From Ustilaginoidea virens (lineage: Eukaryota; Ascomycota; Sordariomycetes; Hypocreales; Clavicipitaceae): a stretch of DNA of 64,000 nucleotides. Both the position numbers and the translations under genes were made by a program. Below the pieces are notes generated by a model that saw nothing but the letters and a program-made list of their open reading frames with translations, did no database searches and was not told the DNA's origin. This document shows, piece after piece, positions 22,531 through 34,222 of this stretch (the first letter of the stretch is position 1; every line of letters begins with the position of its first letter). The stretch is from assembly GCF_000687475.1 (NCBI RefSeq), contig NC_057319.1, forward strand, positions 248,001 to 312,000. Reading direction: 5' to 3'.

Positions 22531-22963
22531 AGGGGGGGAAGCCCGGGAGAGCCCGGGAGATGCTTGCGTGAGGTTGTCAATGGCCAGGAAGCAGCAGACT
22601 GGAGGAGACGAGGTTGGCCTAGCATATTGCATTACATGTTGCATGTACAGTACAGAACAGTATAGAACAGAACCAGACGTCAATAGACTCGGCAGTGACC
22701 ACTTGGCTGCCAAGCTGCACTCAATGCAATCCAGCACATGCATGAGCCCAGCCAGCCGCGCACCAGCTGTCAATCAATGACTGACGTCTCGCCGCCCCGC
22801 CCGCCAATTGATTCCCCACATGCAACTCGTCCATCCCGCCCCCTCGGCGATGGCGACACCACCCAGCCGAATTGCCTCAACGCCGCCGCCGCTCAACCCC
22901 AAAAACCCCCAGCCGCCGCACATCTGCCACGCTCTAACCCTCGCCATCCCCCATCCAACCGCA
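22531..22963. other. Intergenic region upstream of MET14
   Basis: Contains a GTACAGTACAGAACAGTATAGAACAG-type repeat (about 22643-22672) and C-rich promoter-like sequence. The minus-strand open frames do not resemble known proteins. Confidence 0.5.
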
Positions 22964-23865
22964 ATGGCCAGGCACGTCCCGCGTCCTCCCCCTCGTCCAA
23001 TTCCCCCCCCCCCCTCCCCCGGCCCGCTGACTGACTATCCCCCCCCCCCCAGCTCCAACATCACCTGGCACCCGTCCCTCTCGCGCCGCCAGCGCGCCCA
23101 GCTCCGCCGCCAGCGCGGCCTGACCATCTGGCTCACCGGCCTCTCCGCCTCGGGCAAGTCCACCGTCGCCACCGCCCTCGAGCAGCACCTGCTGCACCTC
23201 GGCCGCGCCGCCTACCGCCTCGACGGCGACAACGTGCGCTTCGGCCTCAACAAGGACCTCGGCTTCTCCGAGCGCGACCGCAACGAGAACATCCGCCGCA
23301 TCTCCGAGGTGAGGCCTCCCCCCTCCCCCTTCCTTTTCTTCTCCCCGGTGGGCAGTGGGCTGGGGGGCTTCTTCTCGCGCCATGCGTTGCTTTGCCTGCT
23401 TGGACCCCCCCCCCCCCCCCCCCCGTGGCGGAAAAAAGAAAAACTGAAAAATAATAAAAATAATAAAATAAAAAAAAAATCACGCACACGCACAAAATCC
23501 AGGTCGCCAAGCTGTTTGCCGACTCGGCCACCATTGCCATCACGTCCTTCATCTCGCCCTACCGAGCGGATCGCGACTTGGCCCGTCGGCTTCACGCCGC
23601 GTCGCAGGATCCCCAGGATGAAGCCCTCCCCTTTGTCGAGGTCTTCGTCGACGTCCCTCTCGAGGTTGCCGAGCAGCGCGACCCAAAGGGTCTTTACAAG
23701 AAGGCTCGTGCGGGCGAGATCAAGGACTTTACCGGCATCTCGGCCCCGTACGAGGAACCGACCAACCCGGAAATCACAATCAAGACGCACGAGAGCTCGG
23801 TGGAGGAGTGCGTTGCCCACATTGTCGACTGGCTTGTTGAGCAGGGCCATCTCCAGCTGCCCTAG
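22964..23865 (+). CDS. MET14: Adenylyl-sulfate kinase (APS kinase)
   Basis: Phosphorylates adenosine 5'-phosphosulfate to PAPS in sulfate assimilation. Exons 22964-22971 (8 nt), 23053-23308 and 23503-23865 give 208 residues, the usual length. Spliced N-terminus [20 protein letters not shown] fits the family. The P-loop GLSASGKS is at residues 32-39; [20 protein letters not shown] and [20 protein letters not shown] are APS-binding and lid blocks. Then come [19 protein letters not shown] and [20 protein letters not shown]. Intron 1 needs a GC donor (CCAG|GCACGT); it is 81 bp and stop-free, so its retention would add a 27-residue Pro-rich insert near the N-terminus. Intron 2 contains a C20 run. 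Confidence 0.93.
23405..23424. repeat. C20 homopolymer in MET14 intron 2
   Basis: Twenty consecutive C inside intron 23309-23502, followed by an A/T-rich stretch up to the acceptor. Confidence 0.9.
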
Positions 23866-24163
23866 AAGACCAACTATACTTTTATGAGCACCATGGCGCA
23901 GACGAGCTTCATGCGTCACCCTCCCGGCACTTCTTCATTGTCAAGAGTATAGATATAGAGATAAATATATATACAGCTAGATCTATTTCCCTGTTTTGGT
24001 TTTGGTCGCTTCGTCATGCCGGCTACGGTTCGCACATCATTGAGCATGAGTAAAATACAGTTGGGCGCCTCGTCGCATTGGTTGTGGACATCATCGACCC
24101 CCCTTCTCTCAACAGCTTGAAATATAAACAGTCAGCAAACCAAAAGAGGCAGTTGCAAGTCCA

Positions 24164-25678
24164 TCACGGGAATTCCATTTCGTAGTAAACGTAAGCTGTG
24201 TACTCGTGTCCTTCGCCGGTTCCGAGCCCCGCTGCTGCCATCTCGGAACTCATCGCAGCATCATCCTTGGTCACCCAGCCGCGCTTGTCGCGTCCGAATG
24301 CGTTGCCGCCCAAGTATGCGTAATTCGAATCGAGGGCGGTTTTGACTTTGGCCACCAGTTTCGGTGTGGTCTGTCAGGCGGCCGGCAAAGGTCAGTTCAT
24401 GCGTCACCCCGAGCAAGACGCTGACTGGCAAGCCCATCATCTTGTGTGCATTTCTTCTTCTCACCTTGATCAAGGCTGTGTAGTAGTCGAGGGGTAGACC
24501 GTATCGCAGCACAGCTTCGACAAAGACTCGCAACGTCAAGACATGAATCCAGACCATGACGCTCTCGCTCCACCCTGTTCGGCCGAGGCGGAGGGCTTCG
24601 CCGCGGACCTTGCGCTCCTCGTTGGTCACCCGATCCAGTTCGCGCTGCTCTTCTTCTCTACCACCCTCGACGTACGTGTATTGCCGAGGAGTCCACTTTT
24701 GTTCTCGGCACTTTTGCACAAACTCGGCGCTGTGCTTCTTGAAAGTGGCCACGGCAAATAGCGTAAATTCTTCGTCGTGGTCAACCTCAACAGACGACCG
24801 AGGCACAACCATGGGAGCCAAGGTCTCGTAAGATTTGAGAAACTCTTTTTTGGAGTTGGTCGGCACCGCGATCAAATGCGTTTCCATGTATTCCGAGTCT
24901 TGGATGAGGAGTTTTGGGTTGACAATCGGGGTCAGAGACTTGGTTGCAAGGTTGCCACTAGTTGGATACGCAACACCACGGTTAGAAGTTCTGGTCACGG
25001 CATGCGGCGAGGAAAGCTGCTGCTGTTCTGCGCTTACGTCTGACGCCGTTGCAAAGCGGCGAGGTTGGATTTGATCGTGTTGTACTGGTTGAACTTGGTT
25101 TTGACGTCGGTGTCGACGGTGGTCAGCTCCTGAGAGAGAAAAGAGATTGAAAACGTTAGCGGCATCCCACGTCATCTGGCCAGAGGCCGTTTTCATCTGG
25201 TACCTTTTTCAGCATGTCTATCAGCTCGCCTAGAGACTTGTCGCTGCGGTATCGAATCTTGTTCCAGGTAAAGTTGCGGAGGTACTGTTCTGGGGGCTCT
25301 GTTTGGCGATTCCGTTAGTTGCCAGCATTGCGGATGGAACAGCTTCGGGCGAGCTTTGAGAAAAAGAAGAATGAAGCTCTCACTGTCGTTCACCATCTTG
25401 TATGAAGCCAGACGCTCCTCATCATTGTTCAGGACGGACTTTAGGGAGTCGCCGACCTTGGCAACAACCGCGTGGCAAGTCGACTCCAGCTTGGCCAGGT
25501 CGTCGGCCTGCTGAACCAGGGCATCCAGGGTGCCGATTTTGAAGTCGGGGACGTTGAAAGGGCTCACAGAGCCATTGTCGGAAGAAACGACGGCGCTGAG
25601 GGCGGATGTGGCATCGTCTCTGTTGCTCGAGTCGAGGGCGCTGAGGGGGAGGGAAACCACAGCATACCGGGAAGTCAT
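24164..25678 (-). CDS. VMA5: V-type H+-ATPase subunit C
   Basis: Peripheral V1 subunit that bridges the V1 and Vo sectors and controls their reversible dissociation. Exons 25678-25384, 25298-25204, 25129-25038, 24957-24465 and 24370-24164 give 393 residues (yeast Vma5 392). Diagnostic blocks: MTSRYAVVSLPLSAL at the start, PDFKIGTLDALVQQADDLAK, YLRNFTWNKIRYRSDKSL, NQYNTIKSNLAALQRRQTGN, TLAPMVVPRSSVEVDHDEEF, WTPRQYTYVEGGREEEQREL and the C-terminal YLGGNAFGRDKRG with YTAYVYYEMEFP. All introns are GT...AG and close in frame. It is convergent with MET14, 298 bp away. Confidence 0.95.
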
Positions 25679-27496
25679 TTCGGTTGCACTTGGGCGACGG
25701 ATGCCGGAGCGCAGGTGACTCTTGTTTACTTGGCCGTATCCTTCTTTGTATCTCTGTTTCTTTCCTCTCTTTGTTTTTTTCTTTTTCTTTTTCTTTTTCT
25801 TTTTCTTTTCCGGTGTCCTTGGGGTTGAAGAAACCGGTTGAAGAAACCGGGCTGGGCTGGGGACGACAAGAGGTAGCAGAGCTCGGCGTGAGAGCAACAA
25901 CTGATAGGCCAGGCAGGCAGGCAGGCACGATGTTTGACGTCTGGTTGGACCAGACAAGGACATTGTCCGCCTGGGTTTGGCCGCTGGCGGTAGCCTGGTG
26001 GGTCCAGCCCAGCAGGTGGGGAAGGGCCGAGGACATGGAGCGTGCGAGGTTAATGTTGGGCCAACCGTGGGAGGCCGTGGGTGGATTTCTTCAGAGCTGG
26101 GCGGGACTCGAGCAGCACTCGCTCAGTGCAAGGGACCCAAGGTACGTATTACCTAATCCAAGGTACATGTAGGCCCAGCGGTCGCATTCATTGACGGTTG
26201 ACCACTCCACGTCGCTGGCAGTTGGCTGGGTGGCTCTGGGACCAGAGAGGTACCTGGCACTACATGCCTAGACTCCACGGGTTGCCAGCTGGTCAAATCC
26301 AGCGATTGGAGAGCCTCGCCAACCCACCGCCCTTGACATGCCCCTTGGCATGGGGCCCAGCACAAGGGTTGGTGTCTACGCCTTGCCCACCCGTCGGCCG
26401 CGACCCCGTCATGTACGTAATGTAGAGACTGGTAGTACATAGCAGTAGTGTTCGTAGCCTGTCTGGTAACCTGGGATCAGACGCGACGTCGCGAGTGAAG
26501 CGAAGAGTGAAGTGGCTTTGCCGGAATCAGCTGAGGCCCTGGGTCGCCGGTACTCGGCAGGTCTCCATCAGGTACCTGCCCAACAAGGCCCGGTACCTGA
26601 GTCAACCACCCCCCCCCCCCCTTTCTCCCCCCAAAGCCCCTCCCCTCGCTCCTCGCTCCTCGCTCCTCGCTCCAACTCGCCAGAAAGTGTCCACGTCGCT
26701 GGCTGCTTGCTTGCTTGCTTGCTTGCTGCTCGACCATGTCGCTTCACTTCATGCATGCCATGCCATGCCATGCCGCGCCACGCCACGCCGTGCCGTGATC
26801 AACAGTCGCCAATGCCCATGTCCTGGAATCATCACCATCCAGTCCAGACCCCAGACTCGCTATTTTCGTAGACGACGCCGACAGTGTTTAGCCACCAACC
26901 ACCAGACGACATCAACCAGCCAAACGCGCCCAACACAACCAGACCACTAGTGACGGCTGGCACCTGGCACCTGGCACCTTGCACCTTGCACCTGGCACCT
27001 TCATGTCCACCACGTACTCTACGTACTCCACGTACTTCATTTGTACCGACTCCACGTACTCCATGTACCCCATGTACCGCTACCCTCTCCTGGCGCGGCT
27101 GTGCGAGCCCAATCTCCTTGGCTGCACCTGTTTTTTTTTTTTCTCCCCTTCCAACATGTCTCATCTCATTCCGCTGCCACCACCACGTTCGGCTCTCCCT
27201 CCACCTCTGTGCACTGCACCGCACCGTTGACCACCCAATCCTCCAGTCCTGCCCTTCGCCCTTCGCCCTTCGCCCTTCGCCCTCCCCCGTCCGCCGCCCA
27301 TCCCACCAGACTCCGCGCTTGATGGAATGATTGAAGCATTCGCGCCTGTGCTTTGGATCATGTGAACTCAGGCAAAGCTCCTCGCGCCGATGCTCAGAAC
27401 GCCCACTGAGTCTGCGAGACTGGCGCCAGGTTCTGGGAACGGCACCGCTGCCATTGCCTGCTTGCTGATCGCAATCCCAAACTTTATTTTAAAACC
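25679..27496. other. 1.8-kb intergenic region with many short repeats
   Basis: Divergent promoter space between VMA5 and the AT-hook gene. It contains a CTTTTT pyrimidine array (25760-25811), GCAG repeats (about 25910-25928), (TTGC)7 (26700-26729), ATGCC repeats (26757-26775), CACCTGG/CACCTTG repeats (26959-27000) and CGCCCTT repeats (27250-27285). No open frame here has recognisable domains or a supported splice structure. Confidence 0.6.
26700..26729. repeat. (TTGC)7 microsatellite
   Basis: Perfect tetranucleotide array TTGC repeated about seven times, closely followed by ATGCC repeats at 26757-26775. Confidence 0.85.
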
Positions 27497-29139
27497 ATGG
27501 GGCCAATCGCCAGTGAGTGCTGCTTTCAGCCTAATGCAGATCCTTTAGTGTTTTTCTCGTTTTTATTCTGCTCCTGCCACATTCCCTCTCCCCACGAGCG
27601 ACCGACGCCCGACGCCCGACGCTGGACGCTGGACGCTGGACGCTGGACGCTGGACGCTGGATGACGGACGACGGACGACGGAACATGCCCGCATTGCTGT
27701 GTCAGGAAGCTGATGTTGTTACTTGCAGCTTCGCCTACTGTCACCACAGACGGCCCGCTGCCCAACGACGCAAACCATCAAGCCGGCCTTGCTCATGGAA
27801 ACGATGACTCCGACGCTGTGGCTCCCTGTGATGTCGTCATCCCTACATTCCGCATGGACAGAGGTGCGTGCTCTTTGCCATGCCATCGTCTTCAAACCGT
27901 GGGGCCGGTGAAGCCATGGGACGGGGGCCTTGTCTGACCCTTTTCTGCTCTTGCTTATTTCTTTCTTCCTTCTTTTTTTTTCTATTTTCGCCGTCCTTAG
28001 ATTTTCACGACTACGCCCCGGAAAGCAGCCCGTCCATCGACGGTCGCCCCAGGAACTTTGTCCCAAGTAAGCTTCAACACGTCCCAGATGTCAAGAATGG
28101 CAACTTTGCCGTCTTGCAAATGGGAATCTCGGCCGCCGACTCGACAGAAAGGCTCGAAGCGGCAAGACGAACGAGCGAAGAAACCGCAGCAGCCTCCAGG
28201 CTGTTCAACCAAGCCGGCTACCAGTCGCTACGACAGCTCAAGAAGAGATGGGGGGGGAGCCCCAATGTCCAAAAGCAGGAGTTGAAAGCCGAGGACACTG
28301 CCAAAACTGACCAAGAGAACACCACGCTAGCATTTCAGCCGCCGAGCAGGAGGACGACTCCGCTCTCGCCGTACGAAACAAAAGCCGAGCAGGCTCGGCT
28401 TCTTACGCTGCTGAGAACCTTGAACCCCAACATGGTGGTGGACCAGCTTTGCAGAGGTGTCGCTTATTTTGGGGGAGTACCAATGGCGGCCCCACCCGTG
28501 CAAGATGCTGCTTTCCCACAAAGCGCTGCAGGGAATGGATCTGGCGCCATTCTGGTCGGCTGGCTCGCCGAGCTCTTCCCAAACATGGCTGGGCCGGCGT
28601 CTCCGAGCTGCAGTCCAGCCGTCGGTTCCGGCTCGCCTTCTGCCGCGACGGCGGCCAATGCTCAAAACGAAGAAGACTTGTGCGTGACAGTGGCTTCCCA
28701 CTCGACAGCGGACTCGATTGCCGGGATGGCGAAACGAGGGAGAGGCAGACCGAAGGGAAGCAAGAGCTCGAAAGTGCGGTCGGACAAGGGCAAAAGGCAT
28801 TCGGCAAAAATGCCAGAGGGTAGCGTGCCACTCGTGATACCCGCCATGGGCGACGACACCGGCAACGTCGAGGGCCCCGACGTCGAAAGGCAGCCTGCTG
28901 CGTCAATTGCCGGCACGCCCGACGAATCTTGCGCACTACCGGCCTCAGCCGACTCCAGCAGCCTCGTGGGCCCAAGGAAACGAGGTCGGCCCAAGGGCTC
29001 TAAAAACCGACCAAAGGCCAAGTCTGATGGGAAACCCGCCGATGCCAAGCAGCAGCGGCGGCGGCGGCAGCAGCAAGAACAGGAGCAGCAACAGGAACAC
29101 GACCACGACCACGACCACGAACATGACCACGAACACGAA

Positions 29140-29171
<32 letters not shown>

Positions 29172-30129
29172 GCAGGAACAGGAAGAGCAGGAACAGCAGG
29201 AACAAGAACAGCATGAACAACAGGTTGACGAGCCAGCACACACTGACAGCGGCGGGGGCGTCGAGGTGTCAGACGCCATGTATCAGGACAGCTCCCTGTC
29301 CAACCACGAGTACCCGTCCCACCTGCAGTTTGTCGGAGGCCTTTCGGACAAGCAATCGACAGAAGGGGTGGGCGGCTTTGGAGCCAGCCTGTCAAATCAC
29401 CAACCCAGCAGCAGCATGGGGATGGAGCAGAATATGCCAAACAGGAGACCGTTTATGCAGCCGAGCCAGCCCAACGGCGCGCACGACAACGGCATGCTGT
29501 TGAACAGGCCAGAGCACGAGTTGCACGGCATTAAACGTCGCCGCATATCGAGCTCGACCGGGCAAAAGCCGGGAGCGGTATCCCAACCGGACCTGATGCC
29601 AGGCGGCTTCGGTTCCCCAGACCCCGTCACCCATTTTGGCGGCCTCGACCGGCCCGAAGACAATCGCGCGCCTCAGCTGAGCCATTTCTTCGGCACCACC
29701 GCGACCCCTCAGCAGCAGCACGTGCAGCTGTCCGCAAACCCGAACCAGACGCTCCCCAGACCGCAAGGGAGCCAGCACCGATATGCGCCTCCGGAGGTGA
29801 GCCTGCCGCCCCACAGCTTCTTCGGCGAACCGGCTGCGCTGAGGCACGACCCTCTCCATCACCACCGCCACCACCACCACCACCACCACCATCCCAGCCC
29901 CCTCGACGCAGCCAGCAACAGCTTCGGCCAGAGCCTGCCTGGCAGCCATATGCACTTGCCTCAAAGCCATGCCAAACTGCTGCATTCGGCTCCTCCCAGC
30001 AACCCTGGCCTGTACGCGCCCCGACATCAAATACCTCACAGCAGTCAGCATCGGCATCACGCGCCGCCGCCAAACGTGAGTCCCTCGATTGGTCCATACT
30101 CCACCTTTCACAGCCAAGGGTTCATGTAG
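27497..30129 (+). CDS. AT-hook protein, putative chromatin/DNA-binding regulator
   Basis: Likely nuclear protein binding the minor groove of AT-rich DNA; target genes unknown. Best model: exons 27497-27512, 27729-27863 and 28001-30129, 759 residues, starting MGPIATSPTVTTDG. The first ATG has a strong context (AACCATGG) with GTGAGT and TTGCAG borders. If that exon is wrong, translation could start at 27713 in the second exon's frame. Residues about 220-250 (QDAAFPQSAAGNGSGAILVG, then WLAELFPN) are conserved in Hypocrealean homologues from memory. AT-hooks: KRGRGRPKGSKSSK (about 295-307) and KRGRPKGSKNRPK (about 375-387). An unusual His/Asp/Glu repeat (about 417-450) precedes a Gln/Glu tract, and a histidine run lies near 670-682. 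The C-terminal half is Pro/His/Ser-rich and probably disordered. Confidence 0.72.
27600..27684. repeat. GACGCTG minisatellite in AT-hook gene intron 1
   Basis: About ten degenerate 7-bp units (GACGCCC, GACGCTG, then GACGACG), inside the 216-bp first intron of the proposed model. Confidence 0.85.
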
Positions 30130-30703
30130 GCAAAAGATGAAGAAGATGAAGACAAGAAAGGAGAAGATGTAAAACAGAAAAACAAGGCGACGAATCTTGA
30201 CAACATTTAATTCTTCCGTGGCATGTCCCTGGACCATGTTGGGAGACACTTTGCCCAGACTACTTTTGACAAGGAATTGTTGAGGGGAAATACAGATGTT
30301 TTTCCTTTTTTTTCTTTTCATCTTTTTTTCGTCTTTTTTCGGCTTTTTATTTTTTTTATTTTTTACGGTCAGTTGGTTTTGGCTGGCACCGGCGGCGCTC
30401 TGTTTTGTTTTTCCCCTGTTTCCTGTTTGCCGTGTTATTTTTCCTCGTCTTTTTCTCGCAAAAAAAAAAAAAAATCTCTCCACCTACTACGATGTATGTA
30501 TGTACGTGCGGGCGGGCTTTGGCGGACTTTCCCCCGAGGACATTTCTAGGCTGGGCGCATCAACGTCGCGTTTCGTTTTCGTTTCCGAGCAAACCCTTCA
30601 TTCCCTACGAGCACTTTGGGTAATTGATGTCTGCATTTTCAAAGGGGAAAAACCCACACGCGTTGGGAGTAGCACGGGCTGAAACACACACATTTTAACG
30701 TCC

Positions 30704-30705
<2 letters not shown>

Positions 30706-30749
<44 letters not shown>
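30706..30749. repeat. (TA)20-22 microsatellite
   Basis: Uninterrupted TA dinucleotides followed by TGTGTGTG. Confidence 0.9.
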
Positions 30750-30757
<8 letters not shown>

Positions 30758-30900
30758 AAAGACAAAAGATGACTGACTCATGCCTTCTATCCGCGTGACG
30801 ACTGGTGCCTTCCCCGCGCGCCGACGCCTCGACATGACTGCACGATAGGCGGGTGCCGGCCGGCGGTGCGCCATGTAAATGCAGGACGATGGATGTACAA

Positions 30901-30946
30901 GCCGGCGCGAATGAATGATGAATGAATGAATGAATGAATGAATGAA
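30901..30946. repeat. (GAAT)n microsatellite
   Basis: GAATGAATGATGAATGAATG and further units in the AT-hook/F-box intergenic gap; the same unit occurs in NAS6 intron 2. Confidence 0.85.
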
Positions 30947-31416
30947 GAGAGTAGAGAGAAACAAGTTACATGAGTAAGCGCTGCGTCCCCGCTCGATTTG
31001 CCCCGGGGCCTGGCGTCTCGTCGCCGCGGAATGAACCCGGTCTTTTCCATCAAGGGGGGGGGGGGCGTGCTTATCCATTTCCGCGCGGCAGTAGGGTGGC
31101 GAGAACAGAGCACACCGTGAGAGAACTCAAGATGAGCGTGGCGTGCGGATTTTTTGCAGAGGGAGGAAGGAAGGAAGGAAGGAAGGAAGCAAGAGAGCAA
31201 GGAGGGAAATAAAAAGGACGGAAAGAAGAAAGCCCGCAACTCCTGGTAAATGCTCATGGGCTTTTGTACCCTTGCGTACCTGGACAAGGGATGATGCACT
31301 GTGACAAGAGGAACAAGATGGATGAAGAAAAAAGAAGAAAAGAAGGAAAAAAAAAAAAAAAGAGGTACCCAGGTAGGAGGTAGAGAAGAGGTCGGCAGAG
31401 TCGAGGAGAGCTCCGG

Positions 31417-31761
31417 TCAGTCGGCTTCGTCGTGCATGGCGCTGGCTGGCGGCCGGATCGAGGCCGGGTTGCTCCGCCCGTACCACCATTCGTCTTCTTG
31501 GTCGAGACCGTCCTCGCGGATGAGGTCCAGCATGACCTGCTGGTTGCGCTTGATGTCCTGGGGCCGCCTGACGATGCCCCGGTCCAGGATGACGGCCTCG
31601 GCGGTGGTGAGCCAGATGTGCTGCAGGACCGGCACGTCGTCGAGCAGCGTCTGCGCCTTCTCGCGGCTCAGGGGCGGCATGGGGACGTCGGCCGCCAGGC
31701 TCGTGTGGAACACCCAGCAGGGGTCGTGTCCGCCGTCCGTGGTGGAGGTGGTGGTGGTGGT

Positions 31762-31792
<31 letters not shown>

Positions 31793-33328
31793 TCACAAGC
31801 GACGGGCCCTGGCGGGCACCGCGTCTTGCTGGATCCGTCGTTGAAGGAGGAGCGCCGGCGCGCGGGCCGGTCCCCGTGTTTGCGGCCAAACGCCTTCAGG
31901 CCCAGGCGGGATTTTACGGGCGAGTGCTCCGGGCCGTGGTGATGGTGGTGCTGGTGCTGGTGGTGGTGGTGGTGGTGCTGCTGCTGCTGCTGGTCCTTGG
32001 CAGAGTCTCGGGTCAGGCTCTCGAGCCATCGGTCGACGGCCGCGCGGCGGTTGTTGTAGCCCTTAATCTCCCACAATCTCTCGACCTGGCGCAGGCCGCC
32101 GATGCACAGAATGGCCGAATGCATCTCGTCCGAGGGCCGCTCTCGCAGGTACCCGCGCAGCGATCTCTCCACCCGGCCGACGTAGGTTGGGGGTCGAAGC
32201 CGCCGGCAAAAAGACGAAATCACCAGGGGGAACACCTCGTGAACCCGCAGGAGGGTCTGGTCGTCGTACGTGTTCATGATCTCGGCCTCGATGGGGTGCA
32301 GCGTGTAGGGCTCGTGCTTCAACCCGTGCCCGCCGTGTTCCGAGATGTGCTTGAGGTGCAGCTTGCGGTAGGTTTCGAAAAAGTGGAAGGTGGTGAAGAG
32401 CAGGGGGGTGAGCCGCCGGCGCAGGCGCTCTCGCTGGGGCGCAAAGGCAGCTTGCTGAGCTTCCGTCTGCCGCAGGAATATCTCCTTGGTGATCCACTCG
32501 CACATGAGGAAGGCCAGTTTTGCCGCGACATGCAGTCGGTGCCAAAGGCTGCAGAGATGGTGAAGGTTCAGCTCGGACGGGTCGGCAACGGGATATAGGC
32601 GGAGGGCATATGCGGGAACGTGCGTGTCGAGGTGATGCCGGACGATGGGTCCTTCGTTCAGAGTGATCAACGTGTGCCAGGTCTTGGAGGCGAGTCGGAG
32701 GCCGAGGATGTCGGTAAGAGGGAGATGGGACAGTATTTGAACCTGAAGCTCGTTTGGCAGTGCCAAGAAGGATTGGTCAAAGGGAACCCTGCAAGAAAGC
32801 CTCCCCCCCCCCGGCGGCAGTTTGTTAGCTTGCTGGAGGCCGCATAATTCGCAGGGGAAGAGGGCGGAGGACTTACCTCTTGAGAGCGGGCTCGGTTGAG
32901 GCTTTCGCAAGACGAGCAGGTGTCTCAACTTCGGTCGGCTGCGATTTCGAGTGCAGCAGCGAGACTTTTTGACGGAAGCTGAAGAAGCGGCTCTTGTCCC
33001 GCCTCTGCTCAGGTTGCCTGTTGCGCTCCGGATCCACAGTCTTGGTCTCTCGCAACGGGAGGATGAAGGTGGAAGAGGCGGCAGCCGCTGGTGCCGCTAG
33101 TGCCGCCGATGCCGCCGATGCCGCCGATGCCGCCGATGCCGCTGATGCCGCCGGCGCGGCCAAAGCTTCGCCCGCCTCGGGGCGTTGCTGCGCCTGTTGA
33201 CTGGCACTGAGCTGGCTGAGCTGGCTGAGCTTCTCAAAGTACCGCTCGGAAGCGAACTCGGTAACGTGCGGCGGGTCCATGGCGACGGAGCGCGTCGGAT
33301 GTTCGGACATTGTGGAAGTAGTTTCCAT
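31417..33328 (-). CDS. F-box protein with Ala- and His-rich linkers
   Basis: Probable substrate receptor of an SCF ubiquitin ligase; substrate unknown. Exons 33328-32877 and 32788-31417 give 607 residues. Residues about 60-95 are an Ala/Ser repeat (AAS units) encoded by a GCCGATGCC-like tandem. Residues about 155-195 are an F-box: FLALPNELQVQILSHLPLTD with ILGLRLASKTWHTLITL. Downstream, LKFAFLM-type helices and residues such as TFHFFETYRKLHLKHISEHG and GLRQVERLWEIKGYNNRRAA look like a conserved all-helical region, not LRR or WD repeats. A His/Gln run (about 410-430) and a second Ala/Thr run precede the C-terminal DLIREDGLDQEDEWWYGRSN. In-frame ATGs at 33328 and 33310 are both possible starts. 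Confidence 0.82.
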
Positions 33329-33611
33329 GGTCGTATGGTAGGCTGAGCGAGTGGCACGCGCGAAGAGCTTTCATCCGGGACGAGCGGCCACCGCGGCCAG
33401 CTCGGGCGAGGGCGAGGGCGAGGGCGAAACGCGGCGTCTCTGCTGCTGGGCGCTGCGGATGTAACCCTAACCCAACATGGCGGAGAGGCTTTTGTTCTTC
33501 AAACAGTTGACCGAACAAGAGCCAATTGGGGGGGGAAAGGTGAAAGGTGACGAGAGCGTGAATGACGGAAGGGGGGTTGTGGCGGGGGTCGGCGGAGAGG
33601 GAAGCAAAGGT

Positions 33612-33643
<32 letters not shown>

Positions 33644-33934
33644 TGGCTTCGGGTCGGTGAGAGAAGAAGAAAAGGCTCCTCTCCTCGATTCAGGGCGAAC
33701 AAGGCCGTAACAAGAAGCTATTAAAGAAGAACCGACGTCGTCGGGTTCGCAACTGGAAACAAAGAGTCGCTTTTGCTTTGATGCCCGTGCCAGCGGTGAC
33801 GACGGCAAAACGAGTGCCAAGACGGATATCGTGATGTGGTTGCGTGCGAGAGATGACGGCAAGTCGAGATGGGTTCACGGGCGGGGCGCCGGTTGACGAC
33901 GACCAAGGAAACCAAATGGCGACGAGCCACCGGC

Positions 33935-33959
33935 GGGGGGGGGGGGGGGGGGGGGGGGG
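33935..33959. repeat. G25 homopolymer
   Basis: Uninterrupted G run followed by a GACAGAGGCAGAGGC repeat. Confidence 0.9.
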
Positions 33960-34193
33960 ACAGAGGCAGAGGCAGAGGCGAAGAGGCAGATGTCGCAAAC
34001 GATACGGCCCGAGGGGAGAGAGGCAGGCCACGCAATTCGGAAGCGCAGCAAGACGTTTCTTTTTTTTTTTTTTTTGAGCGCCCAGCTGGGATGGAGCGAG
34101 GTGGGCAGCAGCATGCATCATATCATGGAAGGATTGATGGAAAAAAAAAGGACAAGCAAGGTCAATGAAATCGGCAAGGCGGATGACAAAGCG

Positions 34194-34222
34194 GCCTGGC
34201 CTGGCCTGGCCTGGCCTGGCCT
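34194..34222. repeat. (CCTGG)5-6 array
   Basis: Perfect pentanucleotide CCTGG/GGCCT repeat in the gene-poor interval. Confidence 0.85.

Larger units (their letters stand above)
30130..31416. other. Convergent 3' region between the AT-hook and F-box genes
   Basis: No gene seen. It holds T-rich blocks (30300-30360), A14 (about 30460), a (TA)n microsatellite, GAAT repeats (30905-30945), G11 (about 31058) and GGAA repeats (31160-31190). Confidence 0.6.

Noticed and set aside
33477..33710. Plus-strand 77-codon open frame upstream of the F-box gene
   Set aside because: Short, with a polyalanine run from an AGC microsatellite and no recognisable family.
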